64,000 bases of DNA from the NCBI RefSeq assembly GCF_014467015.1, contig NZ_CP058559.1, positions 2,914,001 to 2,978,000 of the forward strand. The letters are read 5' to 3'. This stretch comes from Alkalicella caledoniensis (GTDB taxonomy: Bacteria; Bacillota; Proteinivoracia; Proteinivoracales; Proteinivoracaceae). Made by a program: the position numbers and the translations under genes. Below, one piece after another: positions 44,447 to 54,037 of this stretch. Numbering within the stretch: the stretch's first letter is position 1; every line of letters begins with the position of its first letter. The notes beneath the pieces were generated by a model. It ran no database searches and was not told where the DNA came from. It saw only the letters and a list, made by a program, of their open reading frames with translations.

Positions 44447-45058
44447 CTAAGCAACAGCTGCCTTTTTCTTCGGCCTATTATAAAGAACATCCATCTTTCT
44501 ATATGCGTACTGAATGCAAGGACCAATTGCCAATACTATTACAACAGTTCCGTAAGAAACAGGTCCAGCTAAAAATAATCCAGTTGTAAGGGCAGTAATT
44601 TCACATATTAGCCGAGAAAAAGCCATGCTAATATTAAACCTCTTGTGGACAACCATCATAAGACTATCAATGGGAGTAGGTGGAAACTTAGCCTGAAGAT
44701 AAGACCCTACACCCAATGCCATACATACAAAACTAATTGCAAACAACAACATTTTTTCAGGTAAAGTTACAATATCAATAAAGCTATACAGAAATAAGTT
44801 GATATCGATAAAAACACCTAGGATGAAAACAGTTAAAAAAGAAAGAAATTCAGGCTTCTTTTTAGCTAAAGAAGCATTGAACAACATAAGTAGGCCACCA
44901 GTAATTATATTCCATGATCCAGGACTTAAGCCAACCTTATTAGTCAAGCCCACAAATACAGAGTCCCAAGCACCAGTGCCTAACTCCGCCACAATAACAC
45001 CAGTAATACCAACTGCAGAGATAAATAAGCCAATAAAATAAAATAGAAAACGTTTCAT
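44447..45058 (-). CDS. YczE/YitT-like membrane protein, copy 2
   Basis: A 203-aa protein almost identical to the product of 12072-12683; here it starts with ATG and ends KKKAAVA. Features are as in copy 1. Both copies keep the whole frame and the same upstream inverted repeats, so selection or very recent duplication is likely. Confidence 0.85.
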   Translation of the reverse strand: MKRFLFYFIGLFISAVGITGVIVAELGTGAWDSVFVGLTNKVGLSPGSWNIITGGLLMLFNASLAKKKPEFLSFLTVFILGVFIDINLFLYSFIDIVTLPEKMLLFAISFVCMALGVGSYLQAKFPPTPIDSLMMVVHKRFNISMAFSRLICEITALTTGLFLAGPVSYGTVVIVLAIGPCIQYAYRKMDVLYNRPKKKAAVA

Positions 45059-45158
45059 AGTCCAACCACCTTCAGCTATTTATATAGAGTCTATTTACTT
45101 CAGTATACTCTATATATAATAGGTAAAGTCAAGGGAAAAAATAAAAAATTCTACAATA

Positions 45159-45174
45159 TAGAACTATAGTTCTA
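45159..45174. promoter_or_regulatory. Perfect palindrome upstream of YczE-like copy 2
   Basis: TAGAACTATAGTTCTA, 16 bases, fully palindromic, about 100 bases upstream of the gene on the minus strand. The equivalent site in copy 1 has one change. It is a candidate repressor site. Confidence 0.45.
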
Positions 45175-45342
45175 AAATAGTTTTAAAAGTTATATCTAAA
45201 GAAAATTTAGACGAGTTTCTAAGTGGTATCACAAGAAGAAAGCATCAGATAGAAGCTTGGAAACTATAAAATATTTGCACCGAAATGAGGATGCTTTATG
45301 AACCTACTGAACAAATTCACCGAGGGAGAATCATCTAAACTA

Positions 45343-45456
45343 TGAACAAGTTTGATATTTTCACTTGGATAACCCATCATGGAAATAAAGCCAGTATGAA
45401 CCTAGCAATAACATTGGGGTTACAGAATATCAAAGAGAATATGCGATTAGTATAGA
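45343..45456 (+). CDS. Possible 37-aa small ORF
   Basis: ATG to TAG gives a peptide starting MNKFDIFTWITHHGNKASMN; a GAGGGAG lies 13 bases or more upstream. Its stop codon sits inside a strong terminator stem. It may be a real small gene or the leftover of a longer one. The other sequence in the 489-base gap 45059-45547 shows no gene. Confidence 0.25.
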
Positions 45457-45490
45457 AAAGGCATGCCGTTTTGTGCATGCCTTTTCTATA
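45451..45490 (+). terminator. Strong intrinsic terminator
   Basis: A perfect 16-bp stem TATAGAAAAGGCATGC with 8-base loop; the 3' arm contains TTTTC. Confidence 0.75.
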
Positions 45491-45547
45491 CTGAAGAAGG
45501 ATATCCATTAAGTTTATAGAATACACATTGCAAGAGAGGTGAATTAT

Positions 45548-46285
45548 ATGGACGAAAATGTATTTTTCAACAGGGGTTTAAGGGTTGCATTGCGTATGGG
45601 TTCTATTTTTATTTTCTTGGTGGCTGGATACCAGATATTTTTCACCTCCAACTACGACTTAAATTGGACTTATCTGATTTTTACATTATCGATTATTGCA
45701 TTCTTTGTATTTTCTCCAAGGGATAATAGATCCGAAGAAAATAGCAATTCAAATAAAGGGCTAAGAATATGGACAATGATTCTAATAATTCTAAGTCTCG
45801 CTTTAAGTATTTATAACTATCGTCAATATTACTCCATCATCATCCATGAGGCAGGAGAGTATAGTTTTACCAGTGATACTACGCCTTATTTTGCCATAGA
45901 AGAACCTAGCAAAATATTTGAAGGCATCAGCCCATCAATACACCCTATTTTCAATTTGGAGAAATATATAATGGACGATGTCTTTGTCGAGAGTTTACTG
46001 AGGGATGTATCAAACTTTGAAGGTAAGAGTTTGTTTTTTTTTCAGATAATGAATATCGAAAAGATAAGATTTAAAGAAGGTAAGCCAGTTGAGGTTTACT
46101 TTCCAATAGAAAAGGATGCGCCCCAGGGACAATCAGGACCAATAATAGTAAAAATATTCCCAAATGAAATGGTCTTTACTGTTATCTATATGCGCGGTTC
46201 CGGCTTGAGAACTTATCAGATTGATTATTCTCAAGAAACTATGGAGTACCTCACAAAAATATACAACAAGTTCGGGCATGATTAG
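45548..46285 (+). CDS. Membrane protein of unknown function
   Basis: A 245-aa protein with three N-terminal hydrophobic segments (about 15-32, 38-55 and 72-92) and a 150-residue outside or cytosolic domain rich in beta strands (EAGEYSFTSDTTPYF; PQGQSGPIIVKIFPNEMVFTVIYM). I do not recognise it. The start is ATG 45548, 6 bases after GAGAGGTG. It stands alone between the YczE-like gene and the helicase. Confidence 0.7.
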   Translation: MDENVFFNRGLRVALRMGSIFIFLVAGYQIFFTSNYDLNWTYLIFTLSIIAFFVFSPRDNRSEENSNSNKGLRIWTMILIILSLALSIYNYRQYYSIIIHEAGEYSFTSDTTPYFAIEEPSKIFEGISPSIHPIFNLEKYIMDDVFVESLLRDVSNFEGKSLFFFQIMNIEKIRFKEGKPVEVYFPIEKDAPQGQSGPIIVKIFPNEMVFTVIYMRGSGLRTYQIDYSQETMEYLTKIYNKFGHD

Positions 46286-46500
46286 GAATTATCTATAATC
46301 GCCATAAAATAGTACTAAATTTCTGAAACATCAGGTCCTCACTTTGAGGTCCTTTTTATTGTTTTCCTGATGGCTGACTGCTCTACTAACTACTAAACTT
46401 CGTGGCTAAAGGTATATGTGTTTAACAAAAGTCAACAAAAGAAGGAAATATATGTAACAAACACGAATACTAAAGTAACAAACTAACCGAGGTGAGGGGT

Positions 46501-48966
46501 ATGTTAAAGCAGGGTATCTACGAAGAAATTATAAACCACAAGCTTAAGAAGAATCTTCAGGATATATCACTGGAGTCCTTTGATATTGGCAAAGAAAAGA
46601 TAGATGTGGAAGAAGCTCGGAAGCTTCTTTCTTCATACATATCTCAAGTGACAAGAAGGGCACTTAACTATGTACGGGACAACTTTAGCGACGACAAAGA
46701 AGCCCTATTAAACCAGATAAGAACATGCAACGATATCATATCTACACTACACAAAAACTTAGACGATGACGAATTCGAAAAGCTCAAGATAGCAGAAGAA
46801 GGAGAGGTGCTAACCTCTGTTTACTCACGTCTAAACAGCATAAAATCCATAAACAAAGAAATACCAGTAAGACCAGTAACGCCTATATCACAAAGCTCAC
46901 TATTTACTGGATCAAACTACGAGCCTAACATGATGAGTGAATTACAAAAAGAAATCCTATCCTCCGATTCCATTGATATGCTAGTCTCATTCATTAAGTG
47001 GAGTGGACTCAGAACCATACTTGAACAGCTTAAACACTTTACTGAACAGAAAAACGGTAAACTCAGGATAATCACCACATCATACATGGAAGCAACTGAC
47101 CTTAAAGCTATAATGGAGCTAAGTAAGTTAAAAAATACAGAAGTTAAGATATCCTATGACGTTGACAGAACTAGACTTCACGCAAAAGCATATATGTTTA
47201 AACGGGAAACAGGCTTCAGCACATGCTATATAGGTTCTTCTAACCTATCAAACCCAGCCCTAACATCGGGCCTTGAGTGGAACATAAAAGTAACAGAAAA
47301 AGACTCCTTCGACATTATCAAAAAGTTTGAAGCAACATTTGAAAGCTACTGGAATGATGACGAATTTATTCACTTTAACCCCGATGAAGAGCAAGATATA
47401 TCAAAGCTAAAAACAGCCCTCAGCAAAGAAAAGAACAAAGAAGCCAGTGACTTTAGCTTCAACTTTGACATAGAGCCGTACCACTACCAAAAGGAAATAC
47501 TAGAACAATTACAAGTTGAAAGGGAAGTATACGGTAGATACAAAAACCTACTAGTAGCAGCAACAGGTGTAGGAAAAACAGTAATCTCCGCATTCGACTA
47601 TAAAAGATTCAAAAGGGAAGCTAAAGAATCAGCTAAACTACTTTTTGTTGCCCATCGAGAAGAAATCCTTAAACAAAGCAGGGATACATTCAGGGGCATA
47701 TTAAAGGACAATAACTTTGGAGATTTACTAGTTGGGTCAAACAAATCCCCAGAATCAATAAACCACCTATTTATCAGTATCCAGAGTTTTAATAGTAACA
47801 AACTACACCAAAACACCACAGAGGACTACTATGACTTTATTATTGTAGACGAATTCCACCATGCTTCGGCCCCTTCATATCAAAAGCTACTAAGTCACTA
47901 TAAACCTAAAATACTTCTAGGACTTACAGCTACACCAGAGCGTATGGACGGACAAGATATCCTCCAATATTTTGATGATACCATAGCCAGTGAAATGCGA
48001 TTAACAGAAGCCATAAATAGAAAACTACTATCTCCTTTTCAATACTTTGGTGTAAGTGACACAGTGGACTTATCAAAACTAAAGTGGAGTAGAAAAGGAT
48101 ATGACACAAAAGAACTGGAAAATGTCTACACACTAAACGACAAGAGAACCTATGATGTAATAGTCAAAAACATCCACAAGTACGTAACTGACATCGAGGA
48201 AGTAAAAGGACTAGGCTTTTGTGTTAGTGTAGAACATGCCAAATACATGGCCAAATTCTTTAACACCAAAGTCAACATCCCATCAATAGCATTACACGGT
48301 AACTCCGACAACCAAACCAGGGAAGGAGCAAAAGAAAGACTAGTAAAAGGAGAAATCAAATTTATATTCGTAGTTGATCTGTATAACGAAGGTGTAGATA
48401 TCCCAGAGATAAATACAGTACTTTTCCTAAGACCAACAGAAAGTTTAACGGTATTTCTACAACAGCTAGGAAGGGGCCTAAGGATATCAGAGGGAAAAGA
48501 CTGCCTGACAGTCCTAGACTTTGTAGGACAAGCCCACAAAAACTACAGCTTCGAGGATAAGTTCCGGGCTTTAATAGGCCCAACAAAACGATCCATTAGA
48601 AACTATGTGGAAGATGGATTCAACACACTACCCAAAGGCTGCTTTATCCAGCTAGAAAAACAAGCAAAGGAATATATCCTAAGAAACATTAAAGAAACTG
48701 CCAACACCAAGAAAAACCTCATAAACAAGATGAAATACTTTAAAGAGGACACAGGACTAGAACTAACAATCTCAAACTTATTAAAGTATCACCATATCTC
48801 CATCTATGACCTATACGGCAGCTCAAAAAATAGGACATTTACCAGCATGAAAATAGAAGCAAGACTACAAGAAAAAGACCCTGCACTAGATACAGAACTA
48901 TTTACCAAAAGGGTATCAAGACTATTTCATATAAACTCAAGAAAGCTACTTAAGTTCCTACTTTAG
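46501..48966 (+). CDS. PLD/DEAD-box helicase, main part (frameshifted gene)
   Basis: An 821-aa frame holding a helical N-terminus (1-120), a phospholipase D-like nuclease domain (about 135-285; HAKAYMFKRETGFSTCYIGSSNLSNPAL is the HxK signature) and an SF2 helicase: Walker A AATGVGKT (about 355), DEFH box (about 448), LTATPER, and QQLGRGLR (motif VI, about 655). Usual relatives continue into a DUF3427 C-terminus; here the frame ends at KLLKFLL, and the missing part continues in another frame from about 48960. ATG 46501 follows GAGGTGAGGGG; the GTG 46492 is within that site. It is probably a DNA-targeting defence protein, perhaps inactive because of the shift. Confidence 0.8.
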   Translation: MLKQGIYEEIINHKLKKNLQDISLESFDIGKEKIDVEEARKLLSSYISQVTRRALNYVRDNFSDDKEALLNQIRTCNDIISTLHKNLDDDEFEKLKIAEEGEVLTSVYSRLNSIKSINKEIPVRPVTPISQSSLFTGSNYEPNMMSELQKEILSSDSIDMLVSFIKWSGLRTILEQLKHFTEQKNGKLRIITTSYMEATDLKAIMELSKLKNTEVKISYDVDRTRLHAKAYMFKRETGFSTCYIGSSNLSNPALTSGLEWNIKVTEKDSFDIIKKFEATFESYWNDDEFIHFNPDEEQDISKLKTALSKEKNKEASDFSFNFDIEPYHYQKEILEQLQVEREVYGRYKNLLVAATGVGKTVISAFDYKRFKREAKESAKLLFVAHREEILKQSRDTFRGILKDNNFGDLLVGSNKSPESINHLFISIQSFNSNKLHQNTTEDYYDFIIVDEFHHASAPSYQKLLSHYKPKILLGLTATPERMDGQDILQYFDDTIASEMRLTEAINRKLLSPFQYFGVSDTVDLSKLKWSRKGYDTKELENVYTLNDKRTYDVIVKNIHKYVTDIEEVKGLGFCVSVEHAKYMAKFFNTKVNIPSIALHGNSDNQTREGAKERLVKGEIKFIFVVDLYNEGVDIPEINTVLFLRPTESLTVFLQQLGRGLRISEGKDCLTVLDFVGQAHKNYSFEDKFRALIGPTKRSIRNYVEDGFNTLPKGCFIQLEKQAKEYILRNIKETANTKKNLINKMKYFKEDTGLELTISNLLKYHHISIYDLYGSSKNRTFTSMKIEARLQEKDPALDTELFTKRVSRLFHINSRKLLKFLL

Positions 48967-49009
48967 TTACTTAAAGAGCCAAGGAATCAACAATGAAGAA
49001 GGACAGCTA

Positions 49010-49666
49010 ATGCTTAACATGTTCTACTACTCCTTCTACGACAATGCCCCTAAAAAAGAAGGATTCACCACAATTGAAGAAGGGATACAACAATTACTAA
49101 AGAGCCCAGAAATCAAAGCAGAGATCACCGAAATCTTACAATACAACTACAACAATCTAAAGCAAATAGAAGTAGAACATGACTTCAACTTTCCATGCCC
49201 ACTTGGCATCCACAGTAAATACACCACAGCACAAATCATGGCAGCTTTTGGCTACTACAACCAAGAAGCAAACCCAGCTTTCAGAGAAGGTGTAAAGCAC
49301 TTCAAAGAAAAGAACCTAGACATATTCTTCATCACCCTTAACAAATCCGAAAAAGACTTCTCTCCATCAACCCTATATGAAGACTATGCCATCAACGAAA
49401 AACTTTTCCACTGGCAAACCCAGAGCCAAGTATCAGAAGATAGCAAAACAGCACAAAGGTACATAAACCACAAAAAGATAGGGAACAAAATAGCCCTATT
49501 CATAAGGGAATATAAACAAGAAAATGGCTACACATCACCATTTATGTTCCTAGGAACATGTGACTACGTAAGCCATTCAGGAAATAAGCCCATGAGCTTC
49601 ATCTGGAGATTAAAACATGAGATGCCTCCGATACTGATGCCTAAGGCGAATAAGAATGTACTGTAG
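49010..49666 (+). pseudogene. DUF3427-like C-terminal part of the helicase
   Basis: About 218 codons that continue the helicase in a frame shifted by one base; the sense sequence can be followed back to FSYLKSQGINNEEGQLM around 48963. FNFPCPLGIHSKYTTAQIMAAFGYYN and FLGTCDYVSHSGNKPMSFIWRLKHEMPP are typical of DUF3427 ends. Either a one-base deletion or a sequencing error has cut the gene. The last 260 bases occur again at 53736-53997. Confidence 0.75.
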
Positions 49667-49784
49667 AATATTTTCTGGAATAACAATCTATTACAACAAT
49701 CACCCAATTAGGGGAAATGGAAAAACTTCAAGCCTTACCCCGAAGTTTTCCCGAAATTATCTATCAAAAAAGGAGGTGTGGCCT

Positions 49785-50321
49785 ATGATGTTGCAATTGA
49801 TTGATGATGTAAACAACGCATTGGAGGCGGACTGCTATTATTCAGCCTTGGCACTAGCGCTTACCTTTCCTGATATATGCGGTAAGGCTGAGTATCCCAA
49901 AGAAAAAAATACTGCAAAACGCTATAAAGATTGGTATAACGAGCATATCGGTAAATATGAGCAGTGTCCTTGCCGCAGTATGCCAATGCCTTATTTAAGT
50001 GGCGAAGTGGTTTATAGTCTGAGAAATTCTCTATTACATCAAGGAACCCCCAACATTGATGTCGATAGAATAAAAAACTGCAACAATAAAATTGATCACT
50101 TTGTGCTTGTCTTGGAATCAAAGAAGCCATTCGACATTTATAGTGATGCATCATGCATCTATAATCGCAGTGTAAAGACTTACCGAGTAAACGTACGACG
50201 CTTGTGCTTAATACTTTGTAGTTCTGCTAGAGGCTATTATAAAGCTAATCAGGATAAGTTTGACTTCTTCCGTTGCTCCATTATTGACTGGGACTCTGAG
50301 GTTGATAAGATACATATTTGA
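49785..50321 (+). CDS. HEPN-like protein of unknown function
   Basis: A 178-aa mostly helical protein. SLRNSLLHQG (Arg80-Asn81 to His85) is an R-x4-H motif as in HEPN ribonucleases, and the surrounding helices fit; otherwise I recognise no family. AGGAGG lies 8 bases before ATG 49785. It begins 118 bases after the helicase end and lies, with the next gene, between the two copies of the helicase 3' end, so the pair may have come in together. A toxin or defence role is inferred from the motif and place. Confidence 0.7.
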   Translation: MMLQLIDDVNNALEADCYYSALALALTFPDICGKAEYPKEKNTAKRYKDWYNEHIGKYEQCPCRSMPMPYLSGEVVYSLRNSLLHQGTPNIDVDRIKNCNNKIDHFVLVLESKKPFDIYSDASCIYNRSVKTYRVNVRRLCLILCSSARGYYKANQDKFDFFRCSIIDWDSEVDKIHI

Positions 50322-50534
50322 AATCTGGATATATAAGCGCACTTCGTATTATGTTTATTAGTGGTAAGGGCTCTATAACATTATTGGTATACTTTTATAA
50401 GATTTCATAGTGACAGTCTGTGGGGATATGTTGCTAAATCTTACAACCGACGAGATGGTAGTATTGATGTCAAGGAAATATGGAAATGTGCTTGGGAAGG
50501 CTTGTTATAAGCCGTTCACGGGTTTTAGATTTAT

Positions 50535-50566
50535 AAAGTAAAAAAAAATGTAGATTTTTTTACTTT
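50535..50566 (+). terminator. Hairpin, probable terminator
   Basis: AAAGTAAAAAAA pairs with TTTTTTTACTTT over a short loop, 210 bases after the HEPN-like gene. The rest of the 509-base gap 50322-50830 shows no gene. Confidence 0.55.
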
Positions 50567-50830
50567 AAGGAAACATTTCAAAGAAAGCCTTTACAAACCG
50601 CATAGAATGGATTAGATGTCATCGTGTGCGTACATAACAGATTGTATGTCAGTGGTTCACGAGTGATCAAATTAGATGTTTCTGTGAAAATGCTAGGGGC
50701 TGAGAGAGTAGGTTGGATGTTGTTTGTTGTAAAACGACTCTGTTAATGTATTAGATAGTTTTTGTTGCGTGTTTAATTTTGAATTTAATATAAAGAGTAC
50801 TACATGGAATAAATATTAGAGGGGTTACTC

Positions 50831-53215
50831 ATGAAAAAAGAATTGGAAAATCTACATGTCGAACTTCAACAGTATAAAGAAAGTGTGTTTAATACAGAGT
50901 ATGACCTCGATAGAATCATATATGACTTGGATAGTCATATAAGTTTACTGTCCAATCAAGCGGATAAACTCGACTACTTGGTTTCTATCGGTAGCGGACT
51001 GATGTGTGGACTGCTTGACATTCTTTGGGTTGGAGAGTTTAGCTTGGAACGGGGTCAGAATATTGCAAGTGATGAAATTAATAGCTTTGTCACAAAAACG
51101 GCGAAATTACTGGGTTGTAGAGATGAGGATTTAGAGTCAGCTGTTAGATTTCTCGAAAAGAAATTCCCAATACCCAGCGATGGAAATACACACGACTTTT
51201 GTAGCGGCTTGCATCATCATCTACGGGATTTCGCCCACCATCCAACGATTGTCGGACTTATATTTTCTCTACTTACGCAATTTACTGGTAAGTCATACGG
51301 TACAGATGTCAAAGGAACTTTTATGGCTGTAGACGTTCCTGAAGTGAGCAGAGCCTTTATTGGAAATGATGTGTCATCAAAAATTCTCTTTGGAACGATT
51401 ACTTGGTTTTTCCACCTCGTGAGTGATGTGGCAGGTTCAAGTTCTTCTGTAGGTAAGAGTGGTGGAACCGGAATACCCGGCCCTTTGCTAGCTTTAGCAA
51501 AAGAATTATCTGTGCTTCCTTTTTTTAAGAACATAAATATTGGAAACAATTCAATATCAGTGTTTTTGTCAAAGCTATTCAGTGGCACCTTACTTGCAAA
51601 ACACGATGAAAAAGGTAGGATTATTAAAGATACTGTACTGAAATTTGATTTGCGTGGTGAGCTTGGTGTTGGAATTGAAATTGGGCGTCAGTCATTTCCA
51701 GTTGTCGCTAATGAGTGTATTGTCAGAAGTTTTTACTTCATACGCCGTCTTGCTCTCGAAATACATGAAAACGATATTCGAAATATCGAAGTTCTAAAAC
51801 AGATTGACTGGGGAAAGGTAACACCATTAAATACTCCTACAATAGCCAGAATGCTTACGATTGCAACAGGCGTGTTTACTACTGTTGATGTTGGTGAAGC
51901 AATTGTCACTCAAAAATACTGGGTGTCAATTAATTACGTTGGTGTCGGGCGGTTTGCTGTTGCTATCGGAGAGGATGTTTCTTGGTGTTTTAAAGCCAGA
52001 AGTATCAAGGAAATAAAGCAGATGTATGAGGATATTCAACGATTTGCATACACTCAGGCACATGAAAATATTTACAAAAGGATGGTTGCTGATATGGATA
52101 TGGATAAGCTCGGATTAACGGTTGAACAAACAATGATTCTGTATAATCTGGAATATTATAAAACTCTTAATGATATTCAGTTCACAAAATTACCTTTTAA
52201 CAATGAAGGTGTAAAGCATCTAAAACAGAGCTGGCTTGATGAGTGGAAAGAATACATCTCAAAAGGCTTTTCAAGTTTCTTGCAAATTGAGGATGTTAAA
52301 CTTCATTGGTATACAAAGCAAGAGCTAATCCAGAAAATAGAGGAAAATGCTCCGCAGAACACATGGTTTCGCTTGGTTTTGCTTGAAACAATGATTTTTG
52401 AGCCATATTATCCCTTGGGACTAGAAAAAGATAAAAAAGGCAAAGATATACCAAGCAAGAAATACAAAGATCTTCAAAACATCATTACTGGATATAAGAA
52501 AGGTGACGGCGACGAATACATTGATTCGTTTTTCTCTGGAAGCTATTACTCAAAAGGCTATATCAAGAGGCTTCGAAAGTGCTATAATAAAATGTTTCGC
52601 GAACTTAATGAGGTTCTCAAAACAGTAATTACTTCGGTGTCTATAACGACATTAATAACGATTGTAACCATTGCAACAGCTGGTGCATTAGCCCCATCGA
52701 TTGCTGTTGCGTTGGTAGGCTCGAATTTTGCGGGACTTAGTGGAGCCGCCTTAACAAGTGCTTGTCTTGCTTATCTTGGAGGCGGTGCAATTGCAATTGG
52801 TGGTGCTGGAATGGCTGGAGGCACAATAGCAATTGTGGGTGGAGGCGCTATTCTGGGATTCGGTGTGGGTGCTGGTGTAGGAGGTGCAGTGGGAGCTGTT
52901 GGATTACTTGGAAAGAAAAACACTATTTTACAATCAGCAAAGCTCCTTGTGTCAGTCAGAGAAATATTTCTCAATGACGAACATGATACAATATATTCAA
53001 ATAGTGTATATGAGAAGTATGTGCAGAGTATAATGGATATCGAGAAAGGTATCGTTGAGTTAAAACTTCAAGCAGATGTGGCGAATGGAAAAGAAAAGAA
53101 GGAACTCCAAGATAAGATAAAAAAAGCCCAAGAGTCTGTTGAGGCTATGAAAATCGCAAGAAAAAATTTAAGAAAATTTATAAGTTCTTTCGAAGAGGGA
53201 TTAGCTCAAGTATAG
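50831..53215 (+). CDS. Large protein with glycine-rich membrane segment, unknown function
   Basis: A 794-aa protein I cannot name. Residues 1-60 are a helical start; GLHHHLRDFAHHPTIVGLIF (about 126-145) has a cluster of His. Around residues 597-695 lies a long hydrophobic, glycine- and alanine-rich stretch (GGGAIAIGGAGMAGG, GGGAILGFGVGAGVGG), like pore-forming or membrane-inserting domains, followed by a charged coiled coil to the end (ELQDKIKKAQESVEAM). The start follows GAGGGGT. With the HEPN-like gene before it, it fits a defence unit with a membrane effector, but this is inference. It has its own terminator. Confidence 0.75.
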   Translation: MKKELENLHVELQQYKESVFNTEYDLDRIIYDLDSHISLLSNQADKLDYLVSIGSGLMCGLLDILWVGEFSLERGQNIASDEINSFVTKTAKLLGCRDEDLESAVRFLEKKFPIPSDGNTHDFCSGLHHHLRDFAHHPTIVGLIFSLLTQFTGKSYGTDVKGTFMAVDVPEVSRAFIGNDVSSKILFGTITWFFHLVSDVAGSSSSVGKSGGTGIPGPLLALAKELSVLPFFKNINIGNNSISVFLSKLFSGTLLAKHDEKGRIIKDTVLKFDLRGELGVGIEIGRQSFPVVANECIVRSFYFIRRLALEIHENDIRNIEVLKQIDWGKVTPLNTPTIARMLTIATGVFTTVDVGEAIVTQKYWVSINYVGVGRFAVAIGEDVSWCFKARSIKEIKQMYEDIQRFAYTQAHENIYKRMVADMDMDKLGLTVEQTMILYNLEYYKTLNDIQFTKLPFNNEGVKHLKQSWLDEWKEYISKGFSSFLQIEDVKLHWYTKQELIQKIEENAPQNTWFRLVLLETMIFEPYYPLGLEKDKKGKDIPSKKYKDLQNIITGYKKGDGDEYIDSFFSGSYYSKGYIKRLRKCYNKMFRELNEVLKTVITSVSITTLITIVTIATAGALAPSIAVALVGSNFAGLSGAALTSACLAYLGGGAIAIGGAGMAGGTIAIVGGGAILGFGVGAGVGGAVGAVGLLGKKNTILQSAKLLVSVREIFLNDEHDTIYSNSVYEKYVQSIMDIEKGIVELKLQADVANGKEKKELQDKIKKAQESVEAMKIARKNLRKFISSFEEGLAQV

Positions 53216-53241
53216 ATTAATATTGACTCGTAAATCGCAGT

Positions 53242-53277
53242 GCACTCTACATTTTAATTATTGTAGAGTGCTTTCTT
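53242..53277 (+). terminator. Intrinsic terminator
   Basis: Perfect stem GCACTCTACA/TGTAGAGTGC with TTTCTT after it, 26 bases past the stop. Confidence 0.8.
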
Positions 53278-53292
53278 CATAATCATGGAGAG

Positions 53293-53376
53293 TCAGTCTA
53301 GGATATACCCTTCATACTTTAATTCACCGGAATAATAACGCGAGCTACCAAGTTTGACTTTTAACTCTTTAGACAT
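53293..53376 (-). CDS. Possible 27-aa small ORF
   Basis: On the minus strand, AAGGAGG is followed 10 bases later by an ATG and 27 codons (starting MSKELKVKLGSSRYYSGELK). The ribosome site is strong, but the ORF is short and alone, perhaps the head of a lost gene. The rest of the gap 53216-54037 holds a CACCTACA/TGTAGGTG inverted repeat near 53500 and the remnants listed below. Confidence 0.3.
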   Translation of the reverse strand: MSKELKVKLGSSRYYSGELKYEGYILD

Positions 53377-53554
53377 CAACTTTCAACCTCCTTCGAGTTC
53401 TGTTCGATTTTGCCTAAATAACAAAAAACACGTAACGAATCTAGCCTATATATATGCCAATGTTTTTGACCTGGTTACGGTGGACAAGAATAAAACAACA
53501 CCTACACAGGTTGTAGGTGCTTTACATGGAAAATCTAATACTAATCAGGTATTT

Positions 53555-53611
53555 TGTCGAAATTTGTAATATTTAGTCTATAAAGAGGATTTTCATGTCT
53601 ATTTATTGAAC
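53555..53611 (+). repeat. Intergenic repeat, copy 1
   Basis: TGTCGAAATTTGTAATATTT and the following bases, ending TTATTGAACT, match 55312-55369 at most positions. It is a dispersed intergenic sequence of unknown role. Confidence 0.55.
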
Positions 53612-53735
53612 TTATATTTATAAATTGCTGTTTAAAAGGACATAGTCGAATAAAAAAATCACTTCAACTTGGTAGACGAATTTAGGGAGGATAGAAAAAC
53701 TTCCATCCTTACCCGGAATGGTGTACCTTATATTA

Positions 53736-53997
53736 CACTGGCAAACCTAAAGCCAAGTATCAGTAGAAAGCAAAACAGCCCAAAGATACAGAAACCATAA
53801 AAAGACAGGAAATAAAATAGCCATGTTCATTAGAGAATACAAAACAGAAAATGGATACACATCCCCATTCATGTTCCTCGGGAGATGTGACTACATTAGC
53901 CACTCAGGGAATAAACCCATGAGCTTCATATGGAGACTAAAGCATGAATGCCTCCTATTTTGATGCCGAAGGCGAATAAGAGTATTTTGTATGTCGT
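53736..53997 (+). pseudogene. Second copy of the helicase 3' end
   Basis: About 260 bases match 49420-49680, from GGCAAACC..AGCCAAGTATCAG through the DUF3427 end to GAATAAGA; small indels break the frame. It is in direct orientation, with the HEPN-like and glycine-rich genes between the two copies. Confidence 0.8.
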
Positions 53998-54037
53998 AAT
54001 GGACAAAAAAACCTAATAGAAGGGAGTGAAGGACAAC

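Larger units (their letters stand above)
44376..45182. repeat. Large direct repeat, copy 2 (YczE-like gene and flanks)
   Basis: The partner of 11999-12808, in the same orientation, with only scattered substitutions. Recombination between the copies would remove about 32 kb with the whole nicotinate island. Confidence 0.85.

Noticed and set aside
53354-53569. 71-codon ORF on the plus strand
   Set aside because: It crosses an inverted repeat and the repeat element, has no ribosome site and overlaps a better-supported minus-strand ORF.
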